Part shown: piece after piece, positions 16,180-24,974 of the stretch
Layout: every line of letters begins with the position of its first letter
How positions within the stretch are numbered: the stretch's first letter is position 1
Assembly: GCA_017457225.1 (NCBI GenBank)
Contig: JAFTHW010000013.1
Location: forward strand, 84,390 to 148,389
Reading direction: 5' to 3'
Source: Clostridia bacterium
GTDB lineage: Bacteria > Bacillota > Clostridia > Christensenellales > Borkfalkiaceae
DNA length: 64,000 bases
Notes under the pieces: generated by a model
The model's input: only the letters and a program-made list of their open reading frames with translations
What the model was told of the DNA's origin: nothing
Databases searched by the model: none
Made by a program: the position numbers and the translations under genes

Positions 16180-17005
16180 TGTTTTCTCCTCGATTCCCCT
16201 CTACGTCTTGCAGAATTCGGGAACTTAAAATCATTTTATACTCTCTTGATATCATATTGGACGAGGGCGCAAAATATGCTTCCCGTTTTACGATTCGTCT
16301 TTTTTCGTCAAAAATCGACAATTCCCCTTTGTATAAAGGGAGCGTCTTTACGCCGCCGAGCGTGAAAATCGTGATCTCATCTCGTACCTGCCCAACCTCT
16401 TTTTCCTTTTGAAAGTATTCTTCTCCCCATAGCTCATAAGCGAGATCGGGAGATAAAAAGCAAACGGGCAATCCGTTTTTGATGGAAGAATTGCCGCTAT
16501 CATAGAGGGACAAAACGCGTACACTCCTTTGTTTATAAGCGATTTCGCAATCGTACAAAAAATTTTCTTCTCGTCGTTTCCGCCATAATTTTTTGATCAA
16601 AAAGCAAATCAAAAGCGCAAACGGTACGGCTAAAGAAAGCACAAAAACCGCTTTTACGCGCTCTTCACCCGGCAAAAAGAGCGCGTAGAGAACTCCTCCG
16701 AAGCAAAAGGAGAACGCAAAGAAAAATATGCAACTCAACGCATACCTGCCCCATTCTTTTTTTGTTTTTAAGCGCGGATATGCCGCCAAGCAAAGAAAAA
16801 AGCCGACGGCAATTTTCAACAAAAAACCCCAAAAATCGGGCAAATACAACAGGGGATAGACGAGAGCAAATCCCGCGCCGAAAAGCGCAGAAAACGCAAT
16901 CTTTTTAAGGCGAATTTGCGCCTTTGCAGCGCGGAGCGACAGCCACAAAAGCAGTCCGTCCAAAAGATAATTCTCCAAAAACGCGTACTCGATATAAATC
17001 TCCAT
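16166..17005 (-). CDS. spoIIGA: sigma-E processing peptidase SpoIIGA
   Basis: This 279-residue membrane aspartic protease removes the SigE pro-sequence after septum formation. The N-terminal half carries about five hydrophobic segments. The soluble C-terminal half has the motif SLYDSGNSS, matching the catalytic D[TS]GN of the family, and the conserved AYFAPSS region. Length is normal. It overlaps sigE at the 3' end. The gene starts about 40 bases downstream of a -10-like TATAAT at 17051-17046. Confidence 0.93.
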   Translation of the reverse strand: MEIYIEYAFLENYLLDGLLLWLSLRAAKAQIRLKKIAFSALFGAGFALVYPLLYLPDFWGFLLKIAVGFFLCLAAYPRLKTKKEWGRYALSCIFFFAFSFCFGGVLYALFLPGEERVKAVFVLSLAVPFALLICFLIKKLWRKRREENFLYDCEIAYKQRSVRVLSLYDSGNSSIKNGLPVCFLSPDLAYELWGEEYFQKEKEVGQVRDEITIFTLGGVKTLPLYKGELSIFDEKRRIVKREAYFAPSSNMISREYKMILSSRILQDVEGNRGENNESF

Positions 17006-17045
17006 AACGATTGCCCAAAGCCTTATGTTTTAAGGGATTGAGGCT

Positions 17046-17075
17046 ATTATACAATACGTAGCGACACAAAATAAA
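17046..17075 (-). promoter_or_regulatory. candidate spoIIG promoter
   Basis: TATAAT lies at 17051-17046 on the minus strand with no good -35 at 17-base spacing. A GTGTCGC stretch nearby (17066-17060) is a loose match to an 0A box (TGTCGAA). A weak -35 fits a promoter that needs Spo0A, but the site is tentative. Confidence 0.35.
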
Positions 17076-17077
17076 AA

Positions 17078-17107
17078 CGCCTTTTGTAAAATCGGCGTTT
17101 TTTTTGT
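17078..17107. terminator. bidirectional hairpin upstream of spoIIGA
   Basis: AAACGCC and GGCGTTT pair around 12 bases. The plus strand then has a T run, and the A tract on the other side gives T on the minus strand. It can stop transcription coming from rnhB-yraN. A second perfect hairpin (GGAATCCCTTTT / AAAGGGATTCC) follows at 17109-17136 without a T run. Confidence 0.6.
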
Positions 17108-17144
17108 CGGAATCCCTTTTGATAAAAGGGATTCCGCGCGTTAG

Positions 17145-17181
17145 CAAAAAAAGAGCGAAAATGCTAAATTTCGCTCTTTTT
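17145..17181 (-). terminator. intrinsic terminator after yraN
   Basis: AAAAAGAGCGAAAT and ATTTTCGCTCTTTTTTT form a strong stem and T run on the minus strand, starting at the yraN stop codon itself. Confidence 0.85.
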
Positions 17182-17539
17182 AAAATGCGTATTTGATATA
17201 CTCGATTGTTCCGTCGGCGTCCACCTCCGCGACGTCGAATCGCGCGTTCGGTTCTTCCCCCGTTTGCAACCAATAAAATTTTGCAATCTGTTTGTATCGG
17301 TTTTGTTTCGTTTCCACGACCGCTTCGCGCGGCGTTCCGTACTTATCCGAAGAACGGGTTTTAACCTCGATGAACGCCACCTCGTCTTGATCCTGCGCGA
17401 TAATATCCGCCTCTCCAAACGGCGTGCGGAAATTCGTTTCCAAAATCCGAAGTCCTTGTTTTTTGAGATACGCCACGACGAGGCGTTCGCCTTTTTTGCC
17501 TAAAACTTTTTTGTGAACGTCCTGCGGTGAATGGGACAT
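17180..17539 (-). CDS. yraN: YraN/UPF0102 family endonuclease-like protein
   Basis: This 119-residue protein belongs to the YraN family, which has a restriction-endonuclease-like fold. The motif FGEADIIAQDQDEVAFIEVKTR contains the D-(X)n-ExK catalytic set, with E before the first strand. The LGKKGERLVVAYLKKQG start is typical of the family, and it may begin a few residues later than the annotated ATG. The cellular role is not settled; processing of DNA or R-loops has been suggested because the gene travels with rnhB. Here it overlaps rnhB by 40 bases. Confidence 0.9.
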   Translation of the reverse strand: MSHSPQDVHKKVLGKKGERLVVAYLKKQGLRILETNFRTPFGEADIIAQDQDEVAFIEVKTRSSDKYGTPREAVVETKQNRYKQIAKFYWLQTGEEPNARFDVAEVDADGTIEYIKYAF

Positions 17540-18120
17540 AATCCGTACTCCTTAATCGCCTGTATGTGCGCCGCCGTGCCGTAGCCCTTGTTCTTTTCAA
17601 AACCGTACTGCGGATAGTCTTTTGCATACTCGTCCATCAAGTGATCCCTATGCACTTTCGCCACAATACTCGCCGCGCCGATGGAATAGGACAGCGCGTC
17701 GCCGTGGATCACGCTCGTTTGCGGAAAGGGAATATCGATCGTCATATTGCCGTCCGTCAATACGACGTCGGGGGAAATCGATAGACTCTCGATCGCGCGT
17801 TTCATTCCCAATCTCGTCGCCTCCAAAATATTGATCTCGTCGATCGTCTTTTCGTCGATCTCGATCACCGTATAACAAAGCGCCTTTTCGCGAATTTTTG
17901 CCGAAAGCTCTTCCCGTTTTTTCTCGGAAAGTTTTTTGCTGTCGTCCACGCCGATTACAAGCTCCGATTCCTCCAAGGGCATTACAACCGCCGCGCATAC
18001 CACGGGACCTGAAAGCGGACCTCTGCCCACCTCGTCCACGCCTGCGACGTAACGATACCCTTTCGCCAAGAGCGCCCGTTCGTATTGTAATTTTTCTTCC
18101 GGGTTCCACACTTTTTTCAT
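17500..18120 (-). CDS. rnhB: ribonuclease HII
   Basis: This 206-residue enzyme cleaves RNA in RNA/DNA hybrids and at single ribonucleotides in DNA. The catalytic acidic residues occur in VAGVDEVGRGPLSGPVV (Asp and Glu of DEVGRG), VLTDGN, and SIGAASIVAKVHRD. The start at 18120 is ATG, and length is normal. Gene order rbgA-rnhB-yraN is the common one in Firmicutes. Confidence 0.96.
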   Translation of the reverse strand: MKKVWNPEEKLQYERALLAKGYRYVAGVDEVGRGPLSGPVVCAAVVMPLEESELVIGVDDSKKLSEKKREELSAKIREKALCYTVIEIDEKTIDEINILEATRLGMKRAIESLSISPDVVLTDGNMTIDIPFPQTSVIHGDALSYSIGAASIVAKVHRDHLMDEYAKDYPQYGFEKNKGYGTAAHIQAIKEYGLCPIHRRTFTKKF

Positions 18121-18135
18121 ACGTTTGCTCCGCTT

Positions 18136-18993
18136 TTAAAATTCATAATCCGTATAATCGGACGCAGTTTCCAAACAGATTTTTCCCACTCTGCCCTTTC
18201 TGAAATCGTCAATAAGCGCTTTTGCGCCGCGTTCGTAATCGAACTCGCCGCCGCGCAGGATAAAGCCTCTGCGCTTACAAAGCGCTTCATACATTCCCAA
18301 TTTCTCCGAATAATCGGTGATCCCGTAACGCTCGGTGAGATTTTGGGGATATTTTTCTGCGAGTTCTCCTAGCAGCTCCAACGCGATGTCGTCCATATCC
18401 AAAATGTCGTCGTTGATACTGCCGATATACGCAAGGTGCTTCGCGTGGTACTGATCGTCGAACGAGGGAGGCATCGTACCCGGCGTATCCAAAAGATCGA
18501 ACGCGCCGCAACGCAACCAACGTACGTCGCGCGTCACGCCTGCTTTATCCCCCGTTTTCGCGCGTTTTTGTCCGCTTAACAGATTCACGATCGTGCTTTT
18601 GCCCGTATTGGGAATCCCTGCAACCATAAAGCGGAAGGTTCGATTGAGTCCTTTCGCCTCCGCCCTCGCGCGTTTTTCTTCCGTGATTGCGTTGAGCTTT
18701 TGCGTTAAAATACGCTTTGCCGAAATATTCGTCGCGTCGCATTTTACGCAGTACTTGCCCTTTGATTCAAACAATTTCACGAATCCGTCCAACTTTCCGT
18801 CCGAAAGATCGGCCTTGTTGAATACGTACAAAACGGGTTTCGCACCGAAAATTTTATTCAAATTTTTATTTACCGTCGCGATCGGGGCGCGCGCGTCCAA
18901 AACGCAAATGACTCCGTCGCATAAGTTGCGCTTCGCTTCCATATCCCGCATCGCCCGAGTCATATGCCCGGGAAACCATTGTATATTCTTCAT
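18136..18993 (-). CDS. rbgA: ribosome biogenesis GTPase RbgA (YlqF)
   Basis: This 285-residue protein is a circularly permuted GTPase needed for late assembly of the 50S subunit. The permuted order is visible: the G4 motif NKAD (59-62) precedes G1 GIPNTGKST (126-134) and G3 DTPG (169-172). The N-terminal IQWFPGHMTRAMR motif is diagnostic of RbgA. The C-terminal ANTAR-like RNA-binding segment (RRGFILRGGEFDYERGAKALIDDFRKG) is present. Confidence 0.96.
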   Translation of the reverse strand: MKNIQWFPGHMTRAMRDMEAKRNLCDGVICVLDARAPIATVNKNLNKIFGAKPVLYVFNKADLSDGKLDGFVKLFESKGKYCVKCDATNISAKRILTQKLNAITEEKRARAEAKGLNRTFRFMVAGIPNTGKSTIVNLLSGQKRAKTGDKAGVTRDVRWLRCGAFDLLDTPGTMPPSFDDQYHAKHLAYIGSINDDILDMDDIALELLGELAEKYPQNLTERYGITDYSEKLGMYEALCKRRGFILRGGEFDYERGAKALIDDFRKGRVGKICLETASDYTDYEF

Positions 18994-19016
18994 CTTCTTT
19001 TCCTTTCGCTAAGCCG

Positions 19017-19682
19017 TTATTTTAATAAATCCGGGCGGTTTTTCTTCGTGATCGCAAGCGATTGTTCCCTGCGCCAACGATCGATCTTCGCGTGGTCGCC
19101 GCTTCGCAAAACCTCGGGTACGGTCAAGCCCTTGTATTCCTGCGGACGGGTGTACTGCGGATATTCTAACAAATTTTCCGAAAAACTCTCGTCTACAAGC
19201 GAGGACGTATTGATGACTCCGTCTACGTAGCGAGAAACGCAATCCGCAACTACCATCGCAGGGAGTTCTCCACCTGTCAAAACGTAATCCCCGATGGAAA
19301 TTTCCTCGTCGATATACAAATCCAAAACACGCTGATCCACGCCCTCGTAATGTCCGCAAAGGAGAATCAAGTGATCGTATTCAAGAAGCTCGAATACCGT
19401 TTGCTGTTTGAAAACTCTGCCCTTGGGGGACATATAGATCCGATGTGCCTTATGCTCGGGGTCGAGCGATTCGATCGCGCTGCCGATGGGTTGAGGCATC
19501 ATCACCATTCCCGCGCCGCCACCGAACGGATAGTCGTCGCACTTTAAATGTTTATCCTCGGTGTAATCGCGGATATTCACAACGTTGATCTCTATTTTTC
19601 CCGATTTTTGCGCTCTGCCCAAGATACTCTCGTTCATCGCCGAAAACATTTCGGGAAAGAGGGTTAAGATGTCGATTTTCAT
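19017..19682 (-). CDS. trmD: tRNA (guanine-N1-)-methyltransferase TrmD
   Basis: This 221-residue SPOUT methyltransferase makes m1G37 in tRNAs, which prevents frameshifting. Motifs are intact: DDYPFGGGAGMVM, ILLCGHYEGVDQRV and the deep-knot segment EISIGDYVLTGGELPAM. The protein is slightly short (often about 240). rimM and rpsP, which usually precede trmD, and rplS, which usually follows, are absent here; the neighbours are ftsY and rbgA. Confidence 0.96.
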   Translation of the reverse strand: MKIDILTLFPEMFSAMNESILGRAQKSGKIEINVVNIRDYTEDKHLKCDDYPFGGGAGMVMMPQPIGSAIESLDPEHKAHRIYMSPKGRVFKQQTVFELLEYDHLILLCGHYEGVDQRVLDLYIDEEISIGDYVLTGGELPAMVVADCVSRYVDGVINTSSLVDESFSENLLEYPQYTRPQEYKGLTVPEVLRSGDHAKIDRWRREQSLAITKKNRPDLLK

Positions 19683-19721
19683 TCCTGTTTGCTCCGTTAT
19701 CTCATACCTGTATGGCTCGTT

Positions 19722-20618
19722 TTACAAAATCGCCTCAACAAATTCCCTCGAATTGAAGAACTCCAAATCGTCGATTTTCTCGCCCACGCCAGCGAATAAT
19801 ACGGGGAGAGAAAGCTCGGAGGCGAGCGAGAAAATAAAGCCGCCTTTCGCCGTGCCGTCTAACTTCGTCAGAACGATGCCGTCCAATTCCACCGCTTCGT
19901 CGAATACGCGCGCTTGACTCACGGCGTTTTGTCCCGTCGTTGCGTCCAATACGAGCAATTTTAAGAAGTCCGCTTCGGGATATTCGCGGGTGACGACTCG
20001 GTCCATTTTCCTAAGCTCGTTCATCAAATTTTCTTTGACGTGCAATCTGCCTGCCGTATCCACAATGACGACGTCCGTTTTCTTGGCTTTCGCCGACGAT
20101 ACCGCATCGAAAATGACCGCCGAGGGATCGCTCCCCTCCTCGTGCTTGACGATACGGACTTTCGCCCGATCCGCCCAGACCGCCAACTGTTCACTCGCCG
20201 CCGCGCGGAAAGTGTCCGCCGCCGCGACCGTGACCGTCTTGCCCTGCGAAAGGAAATATTTCGCGAGCTTGCCCACCGTCGTCGTTTTTCCCACGCCGTT
20301 GACTCCCACCAGCATAATCACGCAAGGATATGCGGGAGGCTCGACTTCCGATTCCTCTAAAATATCGATGAGAATGCCGCGCAGAAGCTCGGTTACATAG
20401 CTTTCGTCTCTTAATTTACCCTCGATGGCTTTCGCTTTGACCCGATCGACGACTTCCGCCGCCGTCGTGACCGAAACGTCCGAGGAGATCAAGAGCTCTT
20501 CCAGCTCCTCGTAAAATTCGTTGCCGAGTTTGTTTTTGGAGAACAGCACGCGCAATTTTTCCGAGAGATTGTCTTTTGTCTTTTTCAACGCGCCGAATAA
20601 TTTTCCGAATATACCCAT
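19722..20618 (-). CDS. ftsY: signal recognition particle receptor FtsY
   Basis: This 298-residue SRP GTPase docks SRP-ribosome complexes at the membrane. It contains only the N and G domains, without a long acidic A domain, as in many Firmicutes. The P loop GVNGVGKTT is at 105-113, followed by DTFRAAASEQL, DTAGRLHVKENLMNEL and TKLDGTAKGG, with the closing GVGEKIDDLEFF. It lies 63 bases downstream of smc with a hairpin in the gap, the usual smc-ftsY neighbourhood. Confidence 0.97.
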   Translation of the reverse strand: MGIFGKLFGALKKTKDNLSEKLRVLFSKNKLGNEFYEELEELLISSDVSVTTAAEVVDRVKAKAIEGKLRDESYVTELLRGILIDILEESEVEPPAYPCVIMLVGVNGVGKTTTVGKLAKYFLSQGKTVTVAAADTFRAAASEQLAVWADRAKVRIVKHEEGSDPSAVIFDAVSSAKAKKTDVVIVDTAGRLHVKENLMNELRKMDRVVTREYPEADFLKLLVLDATTGQNAVSQARVFDEAVELDGIVLTKLDGTAKGGFIFSLASELSLPVLFAGVGEKIDDLEFFNSREFVEAIL

Positions 20619-20645
20619 AAAATTTCTTTCCCTTTTCCGTGCAAT

Positions 20646-20669
20646 TTACCCCCTCAAGGGAGGGGGTAA
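20646..20669. other. intercistronic hairpin between smc and ftsY
   Basis: TTACCCCCTC and GAGGGGGTAA form a perfect 10-bp stem with a four-base loop. No T run follows on the minus strand, so an mRNA processing or stability hairpin is more likely than a terminator. Confidence 0.6.
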
Positions 20670-20681
20670 TTCATAATTTGA

Positions 20682-23600
20682 TTATTCTACCGTACCCGCG
20701 CCGAGCTTGCTTTCCACTTCCGCAAGCTTGACGGAAACGATCTTCGATACGCCCTTTTCCTGCATTGTTACGCCAAACAGCGTATCCGCCTGATTCATCG
20801 TAGGCTTTCTGTGCGTGATGACGATGAACTGCGTTTCTTCCGCGAACTTCTTCAAATACGAAGCGAATCTGTCTACGTTCGCGTCGTCGAGCGCCGCTTC
20901 GATCTCGTCCAAAATACAGAAAGGCATCGGGTGGGATTTCAAAATCGCGAACAGGATCGCGATCGCTGTCAGAGCGCGTTCGCCGCCCGAAAGCAGAGAG
21001 ATCTTGGTCAGTTTCTTTCCCGGAGGACAAGCGACAATCTCCACACCCGCCGCCAAGGGATCTTCGCCCTCGACGTAGTCGATCTGCAATTCCGCTTTGC
21101 CGCCGCCGAAGAGTTCTTTGAACGTGACTTTGAAATTCTCGTTGATCTGCTCGAAGCCTTCGTTGAAGATTCGGAGCATCTCGCCGCGGATCTCGTCAAG
21201 CGCCGTTTGTAAATCTTCGATCGCTTTTTGCAAGTCGTCGCGCTGGGTGATCATCTCTTGACAATGCGTTTGCTCGTATTCGTACTCTTCCACCGCATTG
21301 GGGTTCACGGGACCGAGCGAGGTAATCTTCCGCTTCAATACCGTAATAAGCGTTGCCGCTTCGTTGACGTCGAACTCCTCTTTCCGAAGCGCAAGACAGT
21401 CGTTATAATCCATTTGGTACGCTTCTTCTACGCGCTGGCGCATATTTTCGAGGTTGGTGTCGATCTTACTGATCTCCAATTCGCATTTATAACGCTTGTC
21501 CGAGTTCTTCGTGAGCGTTTCCTGCAAAGAGGTTTTTTGCTCTTCCAAGGAGATTTGCGTGGAGTTGATCTCTTCCTTTTCCTTGGCGATTTTCGCGATC
21601 TCGTCTTCGATCGCTTTGACCGCCGCTTTCTCTTCTTCGGTGAGCTCTTTTTCCTGCGCTTCCGATTCGAGAGCGTTGAGGCGGGTCTGGGTTTCCGTCT
21701 TTTCGTACTCCATATCCAGACTGCGTTTGACAAGCTCTTCTTTCTCCGCTTTCAAACGCTCTACCGTGTCCTTTTGCTGTTCGATGGCGGACGTTAAAGA
21801 GGTGTATTCGAGCTCTAAATTTCTGAGCGTTGCGCTCTTTTCCGCGCGTTCTTCTTTGAAACGGTCGCATTGGCTGCGCTGGGCGGAGAGTTCCGCTTCC
21901 GCCGCTTGGCGACGGGAACTGATTTGTTCTTCGCTCAAAGACGAGTTCGCTTCTTCCGATTCGAGAAGTTTCAGTTTTTGCTTCATTTCCGAAAGGGCAG
22001 TGGAATACGTTTCTACGTCCTCTTCCGCTTCTGCAATCTGCGTGACGAGCGCGCTTTCGCGTTGGGTCAGCGCCGCGATCTCGCCTGCCGCGCCCTGGTA
22101 TTTTTCACGGAGCGCGTCCACCGCTTCTTCCGCTTCCCGCTTCGCGCGTTCGCTTTCCGCGATTGCCGTTTTTAATTTTTCGATATATTTTTGCTTGCGG
22201 GCGATATTTTCCTTACATTCCTGAATTCTACGCTCGGTGGAAAGGAAAGAGCCCGAGTCCTTACGGCGACTACCGCCCGTCATCGAACCGCCCGTTGCGA
22301 TCGTGTCGCCGCCTAACGTGACGATCTTGAAAAGGTTGCCGTACTTTTTCGCGATCGTCGTTGCGTTCGCGATGTTGTCGCAGATCAACGTGTTGCCGAG
22401 CAAGTTGCTCACGACGTTGTAGTAATAATCGTCGTAGCGGACGAGCTCCGTCGCAAGCCCCATCGCGCCGCGTTCGTCTAGCGCGCGACGAATTTCCCGA
22501 GAATCGGGACGGGGGCGCATATTCGATACGGGCAGGAACGTAACGATACCGCCGTTCGTGCGCTTTAAATACTCAATCAAATACCGCGCGTCGTCTGCCG
22601 TAGGCGTAACGACGTTCTGCATTGCGCCGCCAATCGCCGTTTCGATCGCCGTTTCGTATTTTTGGTCGGTGGAGACGATGTCCGCGAGCGCGCCGTGTAA
22701 ATGCTTGGAGACGTCGGGGTTGGTCTTTGCCACCGATAACAGTCTGCGGACGGATTCTTTATACCCGTCGAAGCGGTTTTTCAGACTGATATACATTTCT
22801 AAATTTTCTTTTAAAGAGGCAATCTGGCCGTTCGCGTTGAATAACTCCTGATTGAAATCGTTCACAGTGAGCTGCATTTCACGCGCTTCTTCTTGCTTTT
22901 CCTCAAAATCACGCATCCCCGTAGAAGACAGGTCTTTGAGAGTCTTTAAATCCTTGCGGACGGAGATGAGTTCATCGGACAAACGCTCCTTTCTGTCCTC
23001 GGATTTTTTGAGCGCGAGGGTGAGCTCCTCGATCTTGTCCTTGGTCGCTTCCATTCGCGCCGTCAAAGTACCTAAGTTCTTTTTGAGCTCAGATAAGTCG
23101 TCCGCGGACGAAAGCTGACTGATGCGTTGTTCGTCCGAAAGTTTTTCAAAGACTTCGATCTTTTTGTCCAGCGCCGATACCGCCGAGCGGAGGATCTCCG
23201 TTTGCGTTTCTACTTCGGAAAGGCGTTTTACGTCGTCCTTGTTCTTGCGCTCGGTCAACGCGATCTCGTCGTCGATTTCGCCGATACGCTCTTTCGCAGC
23301 CGCAAGCGCTTCTACCGCCGCTTCGATCTGGGAACGGTAGGTCTTGATACGCTCCCGCGCCAATTTCAATTCGCCGTCTTTTCTCTCGTTACCGACCGAC
23401 AGCTCTACGCGGCGGTCGTTGAGCTGGCTTAACTTTTCGTCCGCTACGTTGATCTTGTCACGGTTTTCATCCAGACGACGGTTGATAAGCTCGATTTGCG
23501 TGTTAAGATCAATAATCTTATCCGAAATCGCCGCGATGTCTTTCTTGAATTTATTCTTCTCGCCCTCCGCGTTCTCGTAACGGTAAATGTACGTGTTCGC

Positions 23601-24278
23601 TTCGTTGACTTTTAAAGAATTTGAATACTCGTTGTACTCTTTCGCCGCCGCCGCTTGTTTGCTCAAAGGGCCTAAGTGACGCTCCGCCTCTTCGATACGC
23701 TGACGGTAAATGTACAGGTTCGCGTTGGAGTCTGCGATCTTGCGCTCGATTTCCTGCTTGCGGGATTTGAATACCATAAGCCCCGTCGCTTCTTCAAAAA
23801 TAAGACGGCGGTCTTCGGGTTTCGCGTTCATAATTTGTTCGACTTTGCCCTGACCGATGATGGAGTAGCCCTCTTTACCCAAGCCGATGCTGTGGAAAAG
23901 CGCTACAATGTCTTTTAAACGGCTGTTTTGGTTGTTGATGAGATACTTACTCTCGCCCGTGCGGTACAGGCGGCGCGTAACCGATACGTCCGTCGTGTCG
24001 ATGGTGAAGATACGGTTCGTGTTGTCGAAAACAAGCGTGACTTCGCAGAAGGTATGCTCCTTACGGTTCACCGTTCCGCCGAAAATGACGTCTTGCATAT
24101 TCGAGCCGCGAAGCGTCTTTGCGGACTGCTCCCCAAGAACCCAACGGACTGCGTCCGCTACGTTACTCTTTCCGCAACCGTTCGGACCTACGATACACGT
24201 TACGCCGTCGTCAAACCGTATCGTCGTTTTGTCGGCAAAGGATTTGAAACCGACCAGATGTATTTCTTTTAAATCCAA
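20682..24278 (-). CDS. smc: chromosome partition protein SMC
   Basis: This 1198-residue ATPase organises the chromosome with ScpA and ScpB. The N-terminal head has the P loop GPNGCGKS (31-38); two long coiled-coil arms flank the hinge (about residues 510-670, including the glycine-rich GGDTIATGGSMTGGS segment); the C-terminal head has the signature LLSGGERALTAIAIL and Walker B FCILDEIEAALDD. The start codon is TTG at 24278 behind AAAGGAG. It is downstream of rnc, as in many Firmicutes. Confidence 0.98.
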   Translation of the reverse strand: MDLKEIHLVGFKSFADKTTIRFDDGVTCIVGPNGCGKSNVADAVRWVLGEQSAKTLRGSNMQDVIFGGTVNRKEHTFCEVTLVFDNTNRIFTIDTTDVSVTRRLYRTGESKYLINNQNSRLKDIVALFHSIGLGKEGYSIIGQGKVEQIMNAKPEDRRLIFEEATGLMVFKSRKQEIERKIADSNANLYIYRQRIEEAERHLGPLSKQAAAAKEYNEYSNSLKVNEANTYIYRYENAEGEKNKFKKDIAAISDKIIDLNTQIELINRRLDENRDKINVADEKLSQLNDRRVELSVGNERKDGELKLARERIKTYRSQIEAAVEALAAAKERIGEIDDEIALTERKNKDDVKRLSEVETQTEILRSAVSALDKKIEVFEKLSDEQRISQLSSADDLSELKKNLGTLTARMEATKDKIEELTLALKKSEDRKERLSDELISVRKDLKTLKDLSSTGMRDFEEKQEEAREMQLTVNDFNQELFNANGQIASLKENLEMYISLKNRFDGYKESVRRLLSVAKTNPDVSKHLHGALADIVSTDQKYETAIETAIGGAMQNVVTPTADDARYLIEYLKRTNGGIVTFLPVSNMRPRPDSREIRRALDERGAMGLATELVRYDDYYYNVVSNLLGNTLICDNIANATTIAKKYGNLFKIVTLGGDTIATGGSMTGGSRRKDSGSFLSTERRIQECKENIARKQKYIEKLKTAIAESERAKREAEEAVDALREKYQGAAGEIAALTQRESALVTQIAEAEEDVETYSTALSEMKQKLKLLESEEANSSLSEEQISSRRQAAEAELSAQRSQCDRFKEERAEKSATLRNLELEYTSLTSAIEQQKDTVERLKAEKEELVKRSLDMEYEKTETQTRLNALESEAQEKELTEEEKAAVKAIEDEIAKIAKEKEEINSTQISLEEQKTSLQETLTKNSDKRYKCELEISKIDTNLENMRQRVEEAYQMDYNDCLALRKEEFDVNEAATLITVLKRKITSLGPVNPNAVEEYEYEQTHCQEMITQRDDLQKAIEDLQTALDEIRGEMLRIFNEGFEQINENFKVTFKELFGGGKAELQIDYVEGEDPLAAGVEIVACPPGKKLTKISLLSGGERALTAIAILFAILKSHPMPFCILDEIEAALDDANVDRFASYLKKFAEETQFIVITHRKPTMNQADTLFGVTMQEKGVSKIVSVKLAEVESKLGAGTVE

Positions 24279-24314
24279 TATGTACTCCTTTGATATGTTT
24301 CGTATATCTCTCGT

Positions 24315-24974
24315 TTATTTTTCTCGTTTTGTAAAGATCGCAAGCAACTTTTCCGCCGCCGCTTGCTCAGCGAGCTTTTTGCTCTTGCCCTCGCCTATGG
24401 CTTGTTTGTTTCTCGCGCTCGCTTCGCATACGAAGAGAGGCTCGTTGTCCTTGCCAAGCTTCTTACACTCGTACACGGGTAGGGGCTCGCCGCGTTTTTG
24501 TAGGTATTCCTGTAAAGCGCCTTTGAAGTTTTCCTCTTCGTCTACGCCCCGAAGCGGCGCGTTGTCCAATACGAATTTTTGAGCCGCTTGATACCCGCCG
24601 TCTAAATAGATCGCCGCCGTTACCGTTTCAAACAGGCTCGATATCGTCTTCTTGCCAATATTCGCTCTACCGCCTTCGATCAATAGATAGTCCTTGATCT
24701 CTAGCTTTTCCACCGCCCATAACAGCGCTTCTTCACAGACGATTTCCTGACGCTCCCGCGTGAGTTTCCCCTCGTCCGCCCTTACGTCGTCTTTGTATTG
24801 CCACTCGGTTACAATCAGTTGTAACACGGAATCGCCCAAATATTCCATTCGCTCGTTGTCTTTTCCGCCGTGCGCGTTCGCGTACGAGGAGTGCGTAAAC
24901 GCTTCCTTTAGTAACCGCTTGTCCGAAAAGACATAGCCGAGCTTTTTCTCGATTGTTTTATAAGGGAATGACAT
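24315..24974 (-). CDS. rnc: ribonuclease III
   Basis: This 219-residue double-strand-specific RNase processes rRNA precursors and structured mRNAs. The signature ERMEYLGDSVLQL holds the catalytic Glu and Asp residues, and the second acidic site is in ISSLFETVTAAIYLDGG. The C-terminal third is a double-stranded-RNA-binding domain (GALQEYLQKRGEPLP ... SKKLAEQAAAEKLLA). It is translationally coupled to plsX: its ATG overlaps the plsX stop as TAATG. The acpP gene usually found between plsX and rnc is missing. Confidence 0.97.
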   Translation of the reverse strand: MSFPYKTIEKKLGYVFSDKRLLKEAFTHSSYANAHGGKDNERMEYLGDSVLQLIVTEWQYKDDVRADEGKLTRERQEIVCEEALLWAVEKLEIKDYLLIEGGRANIGKKTISSLFETVTAAIYLDGGYQAAQKFVLDNAPLRGVDEEENFKGALQEYLQKRGEPLPVYECKKLGKDNEPLFVCEASARNKQAIGEGKSKKLAEQAAAEKLLAIFTKREK

